Shown here: positions 12,465 through 24,483 of the stretch, piece after piece
Layout of the letters: every line of letters starts with the position of its first letter
How positions within the stretch are numbered: the stretch's first letter is position 1
From: Actinomortierella ambigua
Taxonomy: Eukaryota > Mortierellomycota > Mortierellomycetes > Mortierellales > Mortierellaceae
Assembly (NCBI GenBank): GCA_016098155.1
Contig: JAAAJB010000001.1
Location: 62,001-126,000, forward strand
Length of the DNA stretch: 64,000 bases
Reading direction: 5' to 3'
Translations under genes and position numbers: made by a program
Notes under the pieces: generated by a model
Told to the model about the DNA's origin: nothing
What the model saw: only the letters and a program-made list of their open reading frames with translations
The model's database searches: none

Positions 12465-14111
12465 ATGAATCAGGTCACCAAGTTTGACGGCTCGCACGAG
12501 GATCTCATTCACGACGTCGCCTTCAACTACTACGGCAATCGACTGGGTAATGCATAGTGCCTGACCATCTTACTAAAGGGACTGGTTTCATGCGATGGCG
12601 CTTGAACATGGACAACCCAACACGTGGCAGAGGAGGAGGAGGACGCAACAAACAAACATTCCCAACTGTGTGGCCTAACTGCCTATATCTCTACTGACTG
12701 GATTCAACTCTGCAATAGCAACATGCTCGTCGGATCAAAAGATCAAGATCTGGGACTACAACGAGCAAACAGGAAAGTGGGAAGCAGGCACGCCTATCAA
12801 AGTACGTCAAGGGTCTATGTCGGGGAGAGCATGCATTGAATACCCACGACAGTCCATTGCAACAATGAAGATTGTCTAATAACTGCTTCTCGATGGGGTA
12901 TGTTTGGTTGGTTGCTGTTTAGGCACACTCTTGCGCAGTGTTAAAGGCATCATGGGCACATCCTGAATATGGTCAGGTGCTTGCCTCATGCTCCTTTGAT
13001 CGTAGCGTTGCAATCTGGGAAGAAGTCTATCACGGTAAGTAGAAACCACTAACCCTCTTGATCCGGCATCCTAACAACAAAGATGATACTACAACCAACC
13101 CCCCACCTCTTTTTTTTTTTTTTTTTTTTTTGGCGAGCATAGACGCAGTTAAGAAATGGATGCCGATGGCTTCGTTACGCGATGGCAATGGCACAGTGCA
13201 GGATGTAGAGTTTGCACCTAATCACCTAGGCCTCCGCCTGGCGACGGTCGCTGCTGATGGACAGGTTCGCATCTATGAGGCGATGGACGTGACAAGTCTG
13301 GTGCACTGGACCACGATTGATTCGTTCCCTGTGAGCGATGGTCCCAGCAAGGACGAGGAGGGCAACCACTGCCTGTCGTGGTGCACATCCAAATTTACAG
13401 CGCAGATGATGGTTGTTGGATGTGCCAAGGACCATGTAGCAAAGATCTTTCGGCAGGATCACAACCACAAGTGGCAAGCATGCGAGATCCTTGGAGGACA
13501 TGGCGGAGTAGTCCACGATGTCAGCTGGGCACCAAACATGGGCAGGTGGGTTGAACAGTGTCAAGCAAAGAGCTATGGAAGAGGACTTGATGGGAGAGAG
13601 GGAGAGAAAAAAGAGGATAACATCTATCGTCTGGGGATGCCCTTCGCTGAACAACTTGGAATTGCGCGTCTAAACTGTCACCCCGTTGCCTCGTCTCGGA
13701 TTTTTAGGAGCTATCATCTCATTGCAACAGCATGCAAGGACGGCCACGTGAGGATATTTAAGTTGACCGATGACAGTATGGGAGGCGCTCTGGCAGGTGG
13801 TTGGTCGCGCAAGATGTTCAATGTGCAGTGCATTGCCGATTTTTCAGATCACAACGCCGAAGTGTGGCGTGTCGAGTGGAATATTACCGGCACCATCCTT
13901 TCATCGTCAGGCGACGATGGCAAAGTCCGGTTGTGGAAGGGTAAGTCGAGATATGTAATCTGGTCTATTGATTTGGTGGACTGAAAGGTGAAGATGTCTA
14001 CTAACCGTGGCTTTTATGTACATTTCATATCTAGCGGCGTATAATGGCGAATGGAAATGCATGAGTGTCATTGCGGCAGAGGATAGTCCCGGCGCCTCCT
14101 TTGCTCGCTAA
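12465..14111 (+). CDS. SEH1: Nucleoporin Seh1 (WD-repeat)
   Basis: Six exons (12465-12546, 12719-12801, 12923-13034, 13143-13545, 13708-13940, 14035-14111) give a 329-residue WD40 protein in frame. The N-terminus, with [23 protein letters not shown] wording (here [15 protein letters not shown]), followed by [12 protein letters not shown], is diagnostic of Seh1. Further blades end in [31 protein letters not shown] and [11 protein letters not shown]. Seh1 belongs to the Y-shaped nuclear-pore subcomplex and to the SEA/GATOR2 complex that controls TORC1 at the vacuole. Length is close to the usual 330-350. The intron before exon 4 holds a run of about 20 T just before its acceptor. An AATAAA lies about 30 bases after the stop (14141-14146). 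Confidence 0.95.
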
Positions 14112-14713
14112 GACATGTACCTGGCGATGACACGGATACAAATAAACATGACAGTGAGATCGGCGACAGGGATATATGACTGTGGGGAACCGTAAACAGA
14201 GGGGAAAGACATAAAAGTAGGAGAGATGTGTCCCCCAACCCAAGACGGGCAGGCACCCACTCCCCTCGCACCACAGACAATCCCCTCGCCGCGACCGAGC
14301 CCTTCCGAAGGGCATGTAGTGGGCACAGACACGAAAAAAGCAATAGTTGGGTGGGTCTGGGCAGACTGTTTGTGACAGAACGCGGGCCAATTGGGGCGTG
14401 CCTCCACTCTGCCATTTTTTTTTTCTTGAGAGTGTTTGGTGTTGAGTGGGCGGATCGTCCCGCTCATTCATTCCACCGAGTCAAGGTCGCAAAACTTTAA
14501 AAAATAATAATGTCAGTCGTCCATGGGGGAGAGAACAGAACGGGCAACGGACAAGTTCCAGATTCCCCACCCCAAGAGCACCACACTCCTTTTTTTTTTG
14601 TCTTTCTCTCCCTTTTTTACTTTCTCATTCATTCATTCTCTTTCACCTCATTCCCTTTTTTCTTACCCCCTCCCCCCCCCTCCCCACTCACTTTTTTTCT
14701 TTTATAACCTGAC
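14112..14713 (+). promoter_or_regulatory. Intergenic region with pyrimidine-rich promoter of GCV1
   Basis: No gene is seen between SEH1 and the T-protein gene. The last 130 bases (about 14,585-14,705) are almost pure C and T, with long T and C runs, ending about 10 bases before the ATG. This is the CT-rich core promoter type common in highly expressed fungal genes; that role is inferred. Confidence 0.5.
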
Positions 14714-16593
14714 ATGCTGTCTGCCCTGAAAGTCGTCAAGGCTCTGCCTACCAGCTCGGCCCGCACCATGATCCAGCGATCTTTTGCTGCCGCCGCTTCC
14801 CAGGAGGTACGACTGAGAGACGCCTTGGATTGTTGGATATAGAGACACTCCGCTTTCTTTTTCTTCGATCGACATAGTTTTTTAGTCAGCAGGATGCCGC
14901 GTACATTGGATGGACGTTTGCGTGTGGACCTGGATCGGACAACAACTGCTCGAAGAACGACTGGCAGATCAGGAACCACATGAGGGCGTGGAGACGAGGG
15001 GTGGTGGGAAAATTAATAACAATATAGCAAGAGAAGGAGAGAGAGAGAGAAAGGGCGAATGAGTGAGAGAGTGGGTGAGTATGAGTGAGTGTGAGTGAGT
15101 GAATGAGAGAGAGCGCAAAACCACACCAAGAGAGGGAGCGAGAGCATGTTTGGATGTGCTGGAGCAGGCGCGGGGTAAGACTGTCTGTCTTGATGCTGTC
15201 TTGGTTTGGCGGGATAAGGTCTCCCCCCGCTTCTTACACCTGCACCCCCAACCTTTTATTTTGACTTATTTCTCTCTCAGCTCAGCTCATCTCTCAGCTC
15301 AGAGTACATACGGTCAGACCACCCACCCTCATTCACCCAACTAACCTTGTTCCCCTCTTTACCTCTTTGGCGCGTTTTAACGAGAGTAGACTTTGAAGAA
15401 GACTGTCCTGCACGACTTCCACGTTGAGCAGGGCGGCAAGATGGTCCCCTATGCTGGCTGGTCCATGCCCGTCCAATACTCCAACCTCGGTGTTGGTCCC
15501 TCCCACGTCTGGACCCGCCAGAACGCCTCGATCTTTGACGTCAGCCACATGCTGGCCACTCGGTAGGGACCTTCTCTTTTTCTCTCTCTCAGCCCCCGGA
15601 CAACATTTTCGTACAGCAAACCTCGATACTAACATTGGGAAACTCTACCATAGCATCACGGGCAAGGATCGCATCAAGTTTTTCGAGTCGCTGACGGTGG
15701 CAGATCTGGAGAACCTGCCTGTGGGCAGTGGCACGCTGTCGGTGTTCACCAACGAGAATGGAGGCATCATTGACGACACCATCATCACCAAGCACCAGGA
15801 CTCGCTCTACGTGGTCTCCAACGCCGGCTGTGCCGACAAGGACCTGGCTCACCTCCGCAAGCACCTCGCCGCCTTCCAGAACAAGGGCGGCGATGTCGAT
15901 CTCAAGGTCATTGATGACCACCAGCTCATTGCCCTGCAGGGTCCCAAGGCCGCCAAGGTCCTCGAGGCTCTCGTTGGCAAGAGCCTCCAGGACTTTCCCT
16001 TCATGGACGCACGCTACCTCAACATCAAGGGCATCGAGTGCCACGTGGCCCGTTCGGGCTACACCGGCGAGGACGGCTTTGAGATCTCAGTCCCCAACGG
16101 CGATGCCGTCGCGCTGACCAAGCTGATGCTCGAGAGCCCCGATGTCGAGCTGGCTGGTCTTGGTGCTCGCGACTCGCTGCGTCTGGAGGCTGGCATGTGC
16201 TTGTACGGTCACGAGCTGGATGAGACCATCACCCCCATCGAGGCTGGCTTGACCTGGACCATCGGCAAGCGTCGCCGCGCCGAGGGCGGCTTCCTCGGTG
16301 CCGCCAAGGTGCAGGAGCATCTCAAGAACGGTGTTGAGAGACGTCGCATCGGTCTGGTTGTCACGGGTGCCCCTGCCCGCGATGGTGCCGAGATTTTTGC
16401 CAATGGCGAGTTGGTCGGCAAGGTCACCTCTGGCTGCCCATCGCCCTCTCTCAAGAAGAACGTTGCCATGGGCTATGTCAAGAACGGCCTGCACAAGTCT
16501 GGCACCGAGCTGGAGGTCCAGGTCCGCGGTCGCAAGCAGAAGGCCGTCGTCACCAAGTTGCCCTTCGTCCCTGCGGGCTACCACAAGATCTAA
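14714..16593 (+). CDS. GCV1: Aminomethyltransferase, glycine cleavage system T protein (mitochondrial)
   Basis: Catalyses the tetrahydrofolate-dependent step of glycine cleavage in mitochondria, releasing ammonia and methylene-THF from the aminomethyl group on the H protein. Three exons (14714-14806, 15390-15562, 15654-16593) give 401 residues. Exon 1 encodes only a 31-residue presequence rich in Ala, Ser, Arg and Lys with no acidic residue until its end, typical of a mitochondrial targeting peptide. Exon 2 starts the enzyme ([20 protein letters not shown], then MPVQYSN and IFDVSHM). Exon 3 has [36 protein letters not shown] and [20 protein letters not shown], the folate-binding landmarks, and ends in [23 protein letters not shown] barrel wording. 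Length matches the family. Codon use is strongly C-ending compared with neighbours, suggesting high expression. Intron 1 is unusually long (583 bases). Confidence 0.97.
15030..15115. repeat. GA/GTGA-rich simple repeat in GCV1 intron 1
   Basis: Irregular GAGA and GAGTGAGT tracts within the long first intron of the T-protein gene. It is simple sequence and no coding role is seen. Confidence 0.7.
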
Positions 16594-16988
16594 AGAGCGA
16601 GACGACGATCTCTAATTTGTATACCATTGTTCTCTCTTTTTTTTTCCTCCTTTGCCACACATGACCTCCACTCTTTTCATTGTAACGCCTTTGCATAGAC
16701 ACACTAAATATGACCTCAACATTGCATCTGGATATTGTCTGACGAACAGGGATGTGAGAAAAAAAAAAAGAAAACACATGTCATGCTGTTGTGTGCAGGG
16801 GGTTCGAGAAAGCAAACAATCCAAATACCCCATTCCCTTCCCTTTCCTCCCACCTCCCCCATTTCTCTCTCTCCTTTTTCCTTTATCAATCTTCTCCCAC
16901 CGTCACTGGGAATAACATCCCACGTTCTGCTTTCATTTTTTTTTCTTGACCAGCTCCAACAACGTCGCCGTTTGTGCACTTGATCATA

Positions 16989-19427
16989 ATGTCTGACAAT
17001 CAAGAGTACGAATACACCCGTGTCCAGAGCGATGCAGGTGCGGATGAGATTGAAGAAGGCCAGACTTTGGTGTATTACCAAAGCCATGACCAAGAGCCCT
17101 CCCTGGTCTCCGCGCCTTTGCTTCCAGGCGCTTATAGTGACAAGGATGAAAATGACGGTATCCTGCCATCTTGATACACATGTAGCTTTAACTCTATGTC
17201 ATGCCATCTTGGTATTCGAGCTCCCACTCACCCTCACTTGCTCTCCCTGCATGCAATGTTCTGGTGCATAGATGGTTCGGAGATGAAGCAACCCCATAAT
17301 CTGTCAGAAGAGAGTGATGTCCGTTCTCCTTCCAATCCAGTACAAAGCCTTGTCATGAACATGTGGATGAAACACCAGCGGCGCTGTGTGATCTTTGGTC
17401 TGTTGACCGTTGCCATCATAGGGACGATTGCCCAGCTTCTCTTCTTCACCCCTTATCGCGGCTATTACCGCCACCAGAACCCAGAACTCCCGTTCTTTGC
17501 ACCGATGACCGAACAAGAGATGGAGGCCCTGAAAGAGCAGATTCGAGAGCATTCGCACTCGCAAGATCTTCCTGAGACACAGCACACTAGTCCAGATGTA
17601 TTACCACCCTCGACATCAGAGTCGAACACGCTCTACATGTGCCAGTACCATCCTGACAGCACTTCCATGCGAGTTGATATCCCCAGGAACAAGTTACCTG
17701 CACCATTGGTACTAGAGTCCAGCCTGTTCAAATTGGAAACTTTTGATGAAAACCTTGCGATGCAGGTTCAAGTTGTATCTTCACCGGAGGTTGAGCAGCC
17801 CACTTTACGCATTACCGGCGGATATCTCCAATACGCACCGTCGTCGATGTCGTCGTCGTCGTCGTCGCCAACTGAAGCCATCGAAGGGCTAGTGTTCAAA
17901 ATGGAGAAGAAGAAGCACCGGCGCCACCGCAGCGATGCCACCAAATTCAAGGTCAAGCTCATGCTCGCCGACAACCCGAACCACAAAAAACAGATTGCGC
18001 ATTGCCAACACATGATGGCAGAATTTGGCTTGCCCTCCGACCTTGCGGAAGATCAAGACGAGGACGTCTCTATGACAATGGAGGATGTAGACGAGGCAGT
18101 ACCAGATATAGAGACCGAGTCGGATGACGTTGTGGACGACGAGGACACATATCATGGTCACGAACACATTCACCAGGACGATTACCCTGAGACGACAGAA
18201 GACGGTAGCCTGACAGAGGACTGGGAACAGCATGTTGATCAGCACGATACACTAAGCGAGCAAACCCACACCAAGTACACACCCAGGAACTCGGGGCTCG
18301 GCTTTGTTTTTACTGAAGCTCAACATCACGGCGGTCAACACCACAACCGCCACCTTCATCACAACCGCCATAAGCACAAGCATAACAAGCATAGGCACAA
18401 GCATGGAAAGCATGGTGACCGCAAACGCAAGCACGGCGGCCACAAGCATGGCAAGCACGGCGACCACAAGGGCAAGCATGGCGGTCACAAGCATGGCAAG
18501 CACGGAGGCCACAAGCATGGCAAGCACGGCGACCATAGGCGTGGAAAGCACGGCGACCATAAGCCCAAGCATGGCCACAATGAGCACTGCTCGTGCTTCT
18601 TTGTCAGCCTCCGACACCTCACGCCTAGCCAGCTCTCGCTCGACAACATCAAAGAAGAGCACGGCGCTAGATCGATGCACAAACCATGTGTCTCTCTTCA
18701 AGCTCAACTTGTGCTTCCCGCCAAGAAGGGACAAGATGAAGCGCCTGATCTGACACACCACAAACGCCATCACACCCGTCCCCACCAGCATGATCACGGA
18801 ATTTGTTCCCTAGAGTTTGAAGGTCCTCAACTCGCCGTGCAAATGGCTTCTACTCACCCTCCAGCCACGACGACGACGACGACGACCAATCATCCAGACC
18901 ACTATACCCCACTTACCTTCAAGAGCCTTCACGTCCGCAACAAGAACGGCGCCATTCAACTCGACAACATACGGGCAACGCAAGTACACGTCCAGACAAA
19001 CCAAGGTCTGCTGCTTGTCCATCGAACGATGGCCCATCGCAAGAAGCGTCAACCGGCCCAGGACGAGTTGCGGGCTGTCGCGTTTCCCATGGGACCTGTC
19101 AATCTCCGCCTTACGGAAATCGGGCGCAAGCGGACCATTCTTGATGCTGTGTCTGGACAAGGAAAAGTTCAAACTGTGATGGTAATGCGTGAATATCCTC
19201 CTCTATCGGTGTTTATTTTTTTTTTGGGGGGGGGAGGGGATACGCGAGTATACTTTCGTCTTACACTATCCCTGATCGTCCCCTTTTTCGCCTATTTACT
19301 TTCTTTCTACATGACCACTTTCTAGCCTAATGGATGCAAGGCACGCTTCTCAGTTCGCTCCTTCGGTTTTCCGTACGAAGGCGACGATCTCTTGTCGGAC
19401 ATGATCCAAGATGCTCGCAGAATTTGA
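16989..19427 (+). CDS. Single-pass membrane protein with His/Lys-rich tandem repeat
   Basis: Three exons (16989-17157, 17272-19181, 19326-19427) close in frame for 726 residues. The N-terminal 94 residues are polar with no signal peptide. Residues of about 95-115 (CVIFGLLTVAIIGTIAQLLF) form one strong membrane helix preceded by HQRR, so a type II topology with the long C-terminal part outside is expected. Outside, beta-rich segments such as LRITGGYLQYA, TFKSLHVRNKNGAIQLDNIR and VHVQTNQGLLLVH look like repeat-strand (DUF4097/adhesin-like) folds. Between them lies a region (about residues 408-496, nucleotides 18,325-18,590) of repeated HKHGKHGD-type units, and before that an acidic segment. I do not recognise a named family. 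Metal binding by the His repeats is an inference. The last exon is short and follows an intron containing a G run. Confidence 0.8.
18325..18590 (+). repeat. In-frame imperfect repeat encoding HKHGKHG(D/G) units
   Basis: The bases cycle through AAGCATGG(C/A)AAGCACGG(C/A) variants, encoding alternating His, Lys and Gly with occasional Asp or Arg. The units vary in length by whole codons, as expected of coding repeats that expand and contract by slippage. Confidence 0.8.
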
Positions 19428-19639
19428 ACCCAACAGCATCGGATAACCAAAACTCCCTCAAGTCTCCCTCTACATCTCCCTCTCCCTCCTCCTCCACGCA
19501 TATCTACCATTGCCCAGTACACGGAGTGGAATGTTTGTTTTGAAACTTTTTTGGGCGACTGGCTTGCGATCTCTCGTGATTCATTGGCAAAAAAACCCCA
19601 CAAAATATATCTGCACAATCATTGTGTCCGTTTTAAGTG

Positions 19640-19645
19640 AATAAA
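19640..19645 (+). terminator. Likely polyadenylation signal (AATAAA)
   Basis: AATAAA about 213 bases after the stop of the His/Lys-rich membrane-protein gene, on the same strand. It could serve as its 3' end signal, but distance and the lack of transcript data leave this open. Confidence 0.35.
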
Positions 19646-19936
19646 GCTGTGAGTTTTGGTATATTGGCTGCAATGCACAACTCTGTACACTTGAAAGATG
19701 GCCTGCATGGGTAAGATTAAGCGTTTGGTGGAGCTCCTTTATTAGGAGAAGAGCCTCTGGGTCAATAAAAGGTCATACACCAAACTATTTAGAGCTAGCA
19801 CATCGGTATGCTTTGTCCATTTTCGCACCAGGCAACTAGAAGGTGACTTTCCCTGCAGACGGTTCATTTGTCCCGACACTGATTGTGCATAGATCAATGT
19901 TTCAGCTCAAGACAGCCTTGTCCAACTCGTCAAAAA

Positions 19937-22900
19937 TCAAGCCCTCTGTTGTCGTTGAAGGAACTCCATCCTTTGCAGCGAGTCTGTGTGGCCTTGCGCT
20001 GCGGCCTTCCTGTACCACGAAATTGCTTCGCCCATGTCCATGCGAACGCCGCGGCCTCGCTCATAGAGCCGCCCGAGATTGTACTGGGCTGCCACATATC
20101 CTTTCTCGGCTCCAATGCGATTCACCTCTACAGCATCAGAATCACTGCATGGCGTCCGTCGATCTGGGGACGTGAGCCACTTGATATGAAAGTGTGCACT
20201 TGGATATCCTTTGTCGTTGGCCCTGGTGAACAAATCGAGTGCGTGATCGTCACTTTTCTCAGCACCGAAGCCAAGTTCATACATCGACGCAAGATTTCCG
20301 TGGCCATATGCACTACCCTGGGCCGAGCTCTTTTTGTACCAATCCACAGCTGTCGTATCGTCTTGCTTGACGCCTTGACCCAAATCATACATCCATCCAA
20401 GGCTGTTCTGTCCACCTGGATTCCCTTGGCTGGCCGCCTTGGTGAACCACTTGATCGCCTCCACATCGCTCTGTTCGACTCCTTGACCATTCAAGTACAT
20501 CACTCCAAGATTGTTCTGTCCATCTGAATTCCTTTGGCTGGCTGCCTTGGTGAACCACTTAAATGCCTCGACATTGCTCTGTTCGACTCCTCGACCATTC
20601 AAGTAAATCCATCCAAGGTCGTTCTGTCCATCTGGACTCTCTTGAATGGCTGCCTTAATAAACCACTTGACCGCCTCGACATCGCTCTGTTCGACTCCTC
20701 GACCATTCAAGTAAATCCGTCCAAGGTTGTTTTGGGCATTAGGATTCCCTTGGCTGGCAGCCTTGGTGAACCACTTGACCGCCTCGACATCGCTCTGTTC
20801 GACTCCTCGACCAGTCGAGTACATCCGTCCAAGGTTACTCTGTGCTTCCGGATTCCCTTGTGTGGCTGCCTTGGTAAACCACTTGACCGTCTCGACATCG
20901 CTCTGTTCGACCCCTCGACCATTCAAGTAAATCCGTCCAAGGTTGTTTTGGGCATTAGAATTCCCCTGGCTGGCCGCCTTGGTGAACCACTTGACCGCCT
21001 CGACATCGCTCTGTTCGACTCCTCGACCATTCAAGTACATTTGCCCAAGGTTGTTCTGCGCTACCGGATTCCCTTGACTGGACGCCATGGTGTACCACTT
21101 CGCCGCTTCGACGTCGCTCTGTTCGACGCCTCGACCATTCAAGTACATCCGTCCAAGGTTGTTCTGGGCATTTGAATTCCCTTGGCCGGCCGCCTCGGTG
21201 TACCACTTGACCGCCTCGATATCGCTTTGTCCGACTCCTCGACCAGTCGAGTACATCACCCCAAGATTGCACTGTGCATCTGAATCCCCTTGGCCAGCCG
21301 CCATGGTGAACCACTTGACCGCCTCGACATCGCTTCGTTCGATCCCTCGACCATTCATGCACATCACTCCAAGATTGTTCTGTGCATCTGGATTCCCTTG
21401 GATGGCTGCCTCAGTGTACCACCTGACTGCCTCGACATCGCTCTGTTCCAATCCTCGACCAGTCGAGTACATCACCCCAAGATTGTGCTGTGCCTTGTAA
21501 TCCCCTTGGCCGGCCGCCTTGGTGTACCACTTGACCGCATCGATATCGCTTCGTTCGACTCCTAGACCAGTCGCGTACATCGATCCAACATTGAGCTGTG
21601 CTATAGCGTCCCCTCTTTCTGCTGCTTGGATTTCAGCTCTCACTTGGGTTCTGTCCTGGTTGGCATCTAGTACATTCATCACGGATCCGAGGCTAGACTC
21701 CATGGCCCCTAGTCGCTTTAGAGTTGGCGTACGAAGCCAACTCGTGCCACCTAGATCGTGCTCTACAGATTGCGAAACGCCATGAGAAACAATGTCAACG
21801 CTACCATGCAGATTCGACCCTCTTTGTTCCGTAGCTTCCTTGTGCCACCTGGTTGCTTCACCGACACTCTGCTTTGTGCCTCGACCTTCGGCATACATAT
21901 CGCAAACACGATCCATGGCGCCGGGGTGACCTTGCTTTGCTGCTCGAAGATACCAAACGAACGCCATGTGGTTGCTCTGTGGGACACCGACACCACCAGT
22001 CTCGTACATTTCTGCAAGACACATCTGTGCTTCCACATCGTTGATCACCGCCTTGCGGTTCAGAATGAGGTAGTCCATGAGTGGCCGGACGACTCTCGGT
22101 TCTTCGGGCGCCAAAGGCACCGAAGACACCGAAGATACCGAAGACACCAAGGATGAGACCTCAGAGGCCATGCTTTGCTCCTGTAAATTGTCCTTCGACA
22201 CGCGCCGTGAGCTATCGGAGGTGGTGGCACCCTGTTGCCCCAATGAGCCATCGTCCACGATGGTCACCTTGCGGGCAGCTGGTCGGTCGGATGGGCCTTG
22301 CTTCCAACACAGGTCGACCCAATGCCGGTATATGGCTGGCGTCTCATCTGGTAGCTGCTCACGTCGCCCGCCATGAACAGCCTGCGCCACGGCATAGTTG
22401 TTGTTCATGGTCCTGAAGGGGAGAGTGCACATGGCTGCCATCTCCCACATTACCATCGCCAACGCGTACATGTCCGACTTGGTGGTGTATCGAGGCCGTT
22501 CGGAGAGAACCAGCTCAGGCGCTAGCCATCGAAGCGTGCCTCGCATGACTTCGGTCGAATGACCACCACTGGATGTCTTCACCACCGCGAGTCCAAAGTC
22601 ACAGAGCTTGACCTCCATGTGGCCAGAGAGAAGTACGTTGTCGCTTTTGAGATCTCGGTGGAGGATGCCTTCGTGATGGATGTAGGCTAGACCGTAGGCA
22701 ATCTCCTGTGCAATCCGACTCTTGACAGGCCAGTCGGCCACGCGCGAATCGTCGATGGCTTGCTTGAGACTGCCACCTTCGGCAAAGTCTGTGACAAGAG
22801 AGATCTCGTTGCCTTGACGATGCACGCCATAGAACTGAATGACATGGCGGCACCGAAGGCGCTTGAGCAAGTCAGCCTCCCGTTCGATGGTCTCGACCTG

Positions 22901-23133
22901 GTCTGTTGTGTATTGATGGAGCCGAAACTTCTTGATGGCGGCCTTGCAGGTGTTGTAGCGGCCCTTGAAAACGACACCGTACATTCCAGCACCGATGAAT
23001 TCTTCTATCTCTATCACAGCCTAGCGAAGAGAGATGAGTTAGTATCCGTGGCGAAAGAGGGGGGGGGAGGTGTTGGTGACAATCGGGCCTGCAGGTTGGT
23101 TGTACTTACTTGCGAGGTGTTTTCAGAGTCCAT
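19937..23133 (-). CDS. Protein kinase (TKL-like) fused to about 17 Sel1 repeats, copy A (intact)
   Basis: Two exons: an 8-codon exon (23133-23110, MDSENTSQ) and one long exon (23020-19937), 1,035 residues in all. The kinase domain directly follows the first exon. It has the glycine loop GAGMYGVVFKG, AAIKKF lysine, HRDLKSDN catalytic loop, DFG (LCDFGLAV) and WLAPEL, so it should be active; loop and motif style are TKL-like. After a Ser/Thr-rich linker come about 17 Sel1 units of 35-37 residues (A-N-LG-MY-G-GV-D--A--W--KA pattern), an alpha-solenoid for protein binding, as in Hrd3/SEL1L and Chs4-type scaffolds. One unit near 20,130-20,200 is degenerate. There is no signal peptide or membrane helix, so it is probably cytosolic. 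It is the only fully open copy of three in the window. The substrate is unknown. Confidence 0.9.
20370..21610 (-). repeat. Tandem 108-base repeat array (Sel1 units)
   Basis: The Sel1 part of copy A repeats every 108 bases (36 codons). Several neighbouring units differ by only a few bases, for example those around 20,670-21,090, whereas units at both ends are divergent. This is the pattern of growth from the middle by unequal crossing-over or slippage. Confidence 0.85.
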
Positions 23134-23262
23134 TCTGCAGAGAGATGTGTGGGGGCCAAGTGTTCAGATGAGGCTGTGCAGCTGAGAAAAGTGAATGAGA
23201 TGAAAATGAGAGAGATGGATGAACCGTGAATGTACGATTCCTTGCTGTTCCTCACCCTTTGC

Positions 23263-23294
23263 GAGGTCACCTCTTTCTTGTGTTCACAAACAAA
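23263..23294 (-). promoter_or_regulatory. Paired inverted-repeat motifs upstream of kinase copy A
   Basis: GAGGTCACCTC (5-base arms around one base, 23263-23273) is followed by TTGTGTTCACAA (5-base arms around TT, 23278-23289), 130 bases upstream of the start codon. The same pair occurs at the same distance upstream of copies B and C. Such dyads are typical binding sites for dimeric transcription factors; the role is inferred. Confidence 0.5.
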
Positions 23295-24483
23295 ACTAAT
23301 GGATGGGTCCAAAACATGTCACTCGACCACAAAATTGCTCTTGTGTGTTGCGCGTAGCACTTATTACACAGCAGATAAATGGCTCTGGGTCCGTCGACGT
23401 CCCCAATAGCAGGATGGGGAGAGGGCGTCGACGAGGGTGCTCCGGATCTGCAGAAGCGCGACGCTATCGGAGCATATACTCATTTGGTATTGGCCTTTCG
23501 ATGAGAACAGGGGTGGCGATGGTTTTCCTGGCGAGTGGAAGGTTCGGTTTACATTGGCTGCTGGAGTGGTGGCGACACCGACCCGCCATGGGCAGCTCTA
23601 GATCGACACTCATAGTAGGCAGCTGCTAGCAAGTGGAGACAATTGGGGGCCATCATCAGTACATGGCACACGTCGCCCACCCAAGCGAGGGCCAGCATGA
23701 CGTGTTCAAATCCGACAGCTACTTGTCAGCAACAGTGCTGGTTTTCACTTCATTCAGGATATCCCAGCTATACACAACGCCCTGGACTAGAAATGTTTCG
23801 AGGTGTAATACTGATTTGGGTCTTGGCGAGTAGGTAGACAAGGGATGGAGTAATTTGTACAATCAATCTTGGCGGTTTAAAGTAACAACTTCAAGAAGTG
23901 AAAACCAACGGACATTGATTGTATCAGACGCAGTCGAGAGAGAAGAGAGCGAAGGAGGTATTCTCAGCGTCCTTGTGTCCTCACCCTTGGGGGTACAAGG
24001 TTGCGCCCTGTAAGCAACACATGCGTTGTGCATGGAACAAATCTGCAGCCAAAATCTTTAAAACACACAACTTTGTGCGCACACTACTCTATCCATGTAC
24101 CTTAAAATCGGGATTGTTGCATCGAATGTATGTTGCCCGCGGCTTACCGGCCCCAACCATCTCAGCGATTTTCCTCTTTGATGTTTTGTGATATGCTTCG
24201 CAGCCCTTAAACGATAGCCTTCATGAGTGAATTTAGGTGCTACGTGAAGCTTATTCTTTAGGCGAAGAGCCTCTAGAGCAATACATAGAAAGTTCGTAAA
24301 CCACCACCTTTCAAACTAGAGCTGTGAATGGAGACCTGATAAAAAAATCCAGTCTCCAGGACACAACAAAAGGGTGGCAATCTCTGCAGGCAGTTCATTC
24401 GATCCGACGCTCAATGTCCACGGATCTGAATTTCAACCCAGGCAGTCTTGCACAAAAACCAATTTGTCAAATCAAACTATTTA
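23295..24483. other. Intergenic spacer between kinase copies A and B
   Basis: The first part (to about 23,880) is the conserved 5' flank of copy A, alignable by eye with the flanks of copies B and C up to a shared GGCGGTTTA. About 23,945-24,055 is a copy of a dispersed repeat (see separate entries). About 24,200-24,483 is the 3' flank of copy B and resembles 19,720-19,936. I see no gene. Confidence 0.6.
23945..24055 (+). repeat. Dispersed repeat, copy 1
   Basis: Carries TGTGTCCTCACC then GGGGGTACAAGGTTGCGCC and, further on, CAGCCAAAATCTTT. Related sequence lies near 44,096-44,200 in the same orientation and near 48,245-48,345 inverted. No coding capacity or terminal repeats could be defined by eye. 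Confidence 0.5.

Noticed and set aside
14031..14471. Overlapping minus-strand ORFs after SEH1
   Set aside because: Several frames are open at once in low-complexity sequence; none has motifs or splice support.
20534..21175. Long plus-strand ORFs across the Sel1 arrays (also near 19,883, 24,523, 45,580)
   Set aside because: They are antisense shadows produced by the 108-base coding repeat; the minus strand carries the conserved Sel1 and kinase motifs.
20370..21610. CRISPR-like regular repeat array
   Set aside because: The 108-base period equals 36 codons of a Sel1 unit, there are no distinct spacers, and the genome is eukaryotic.
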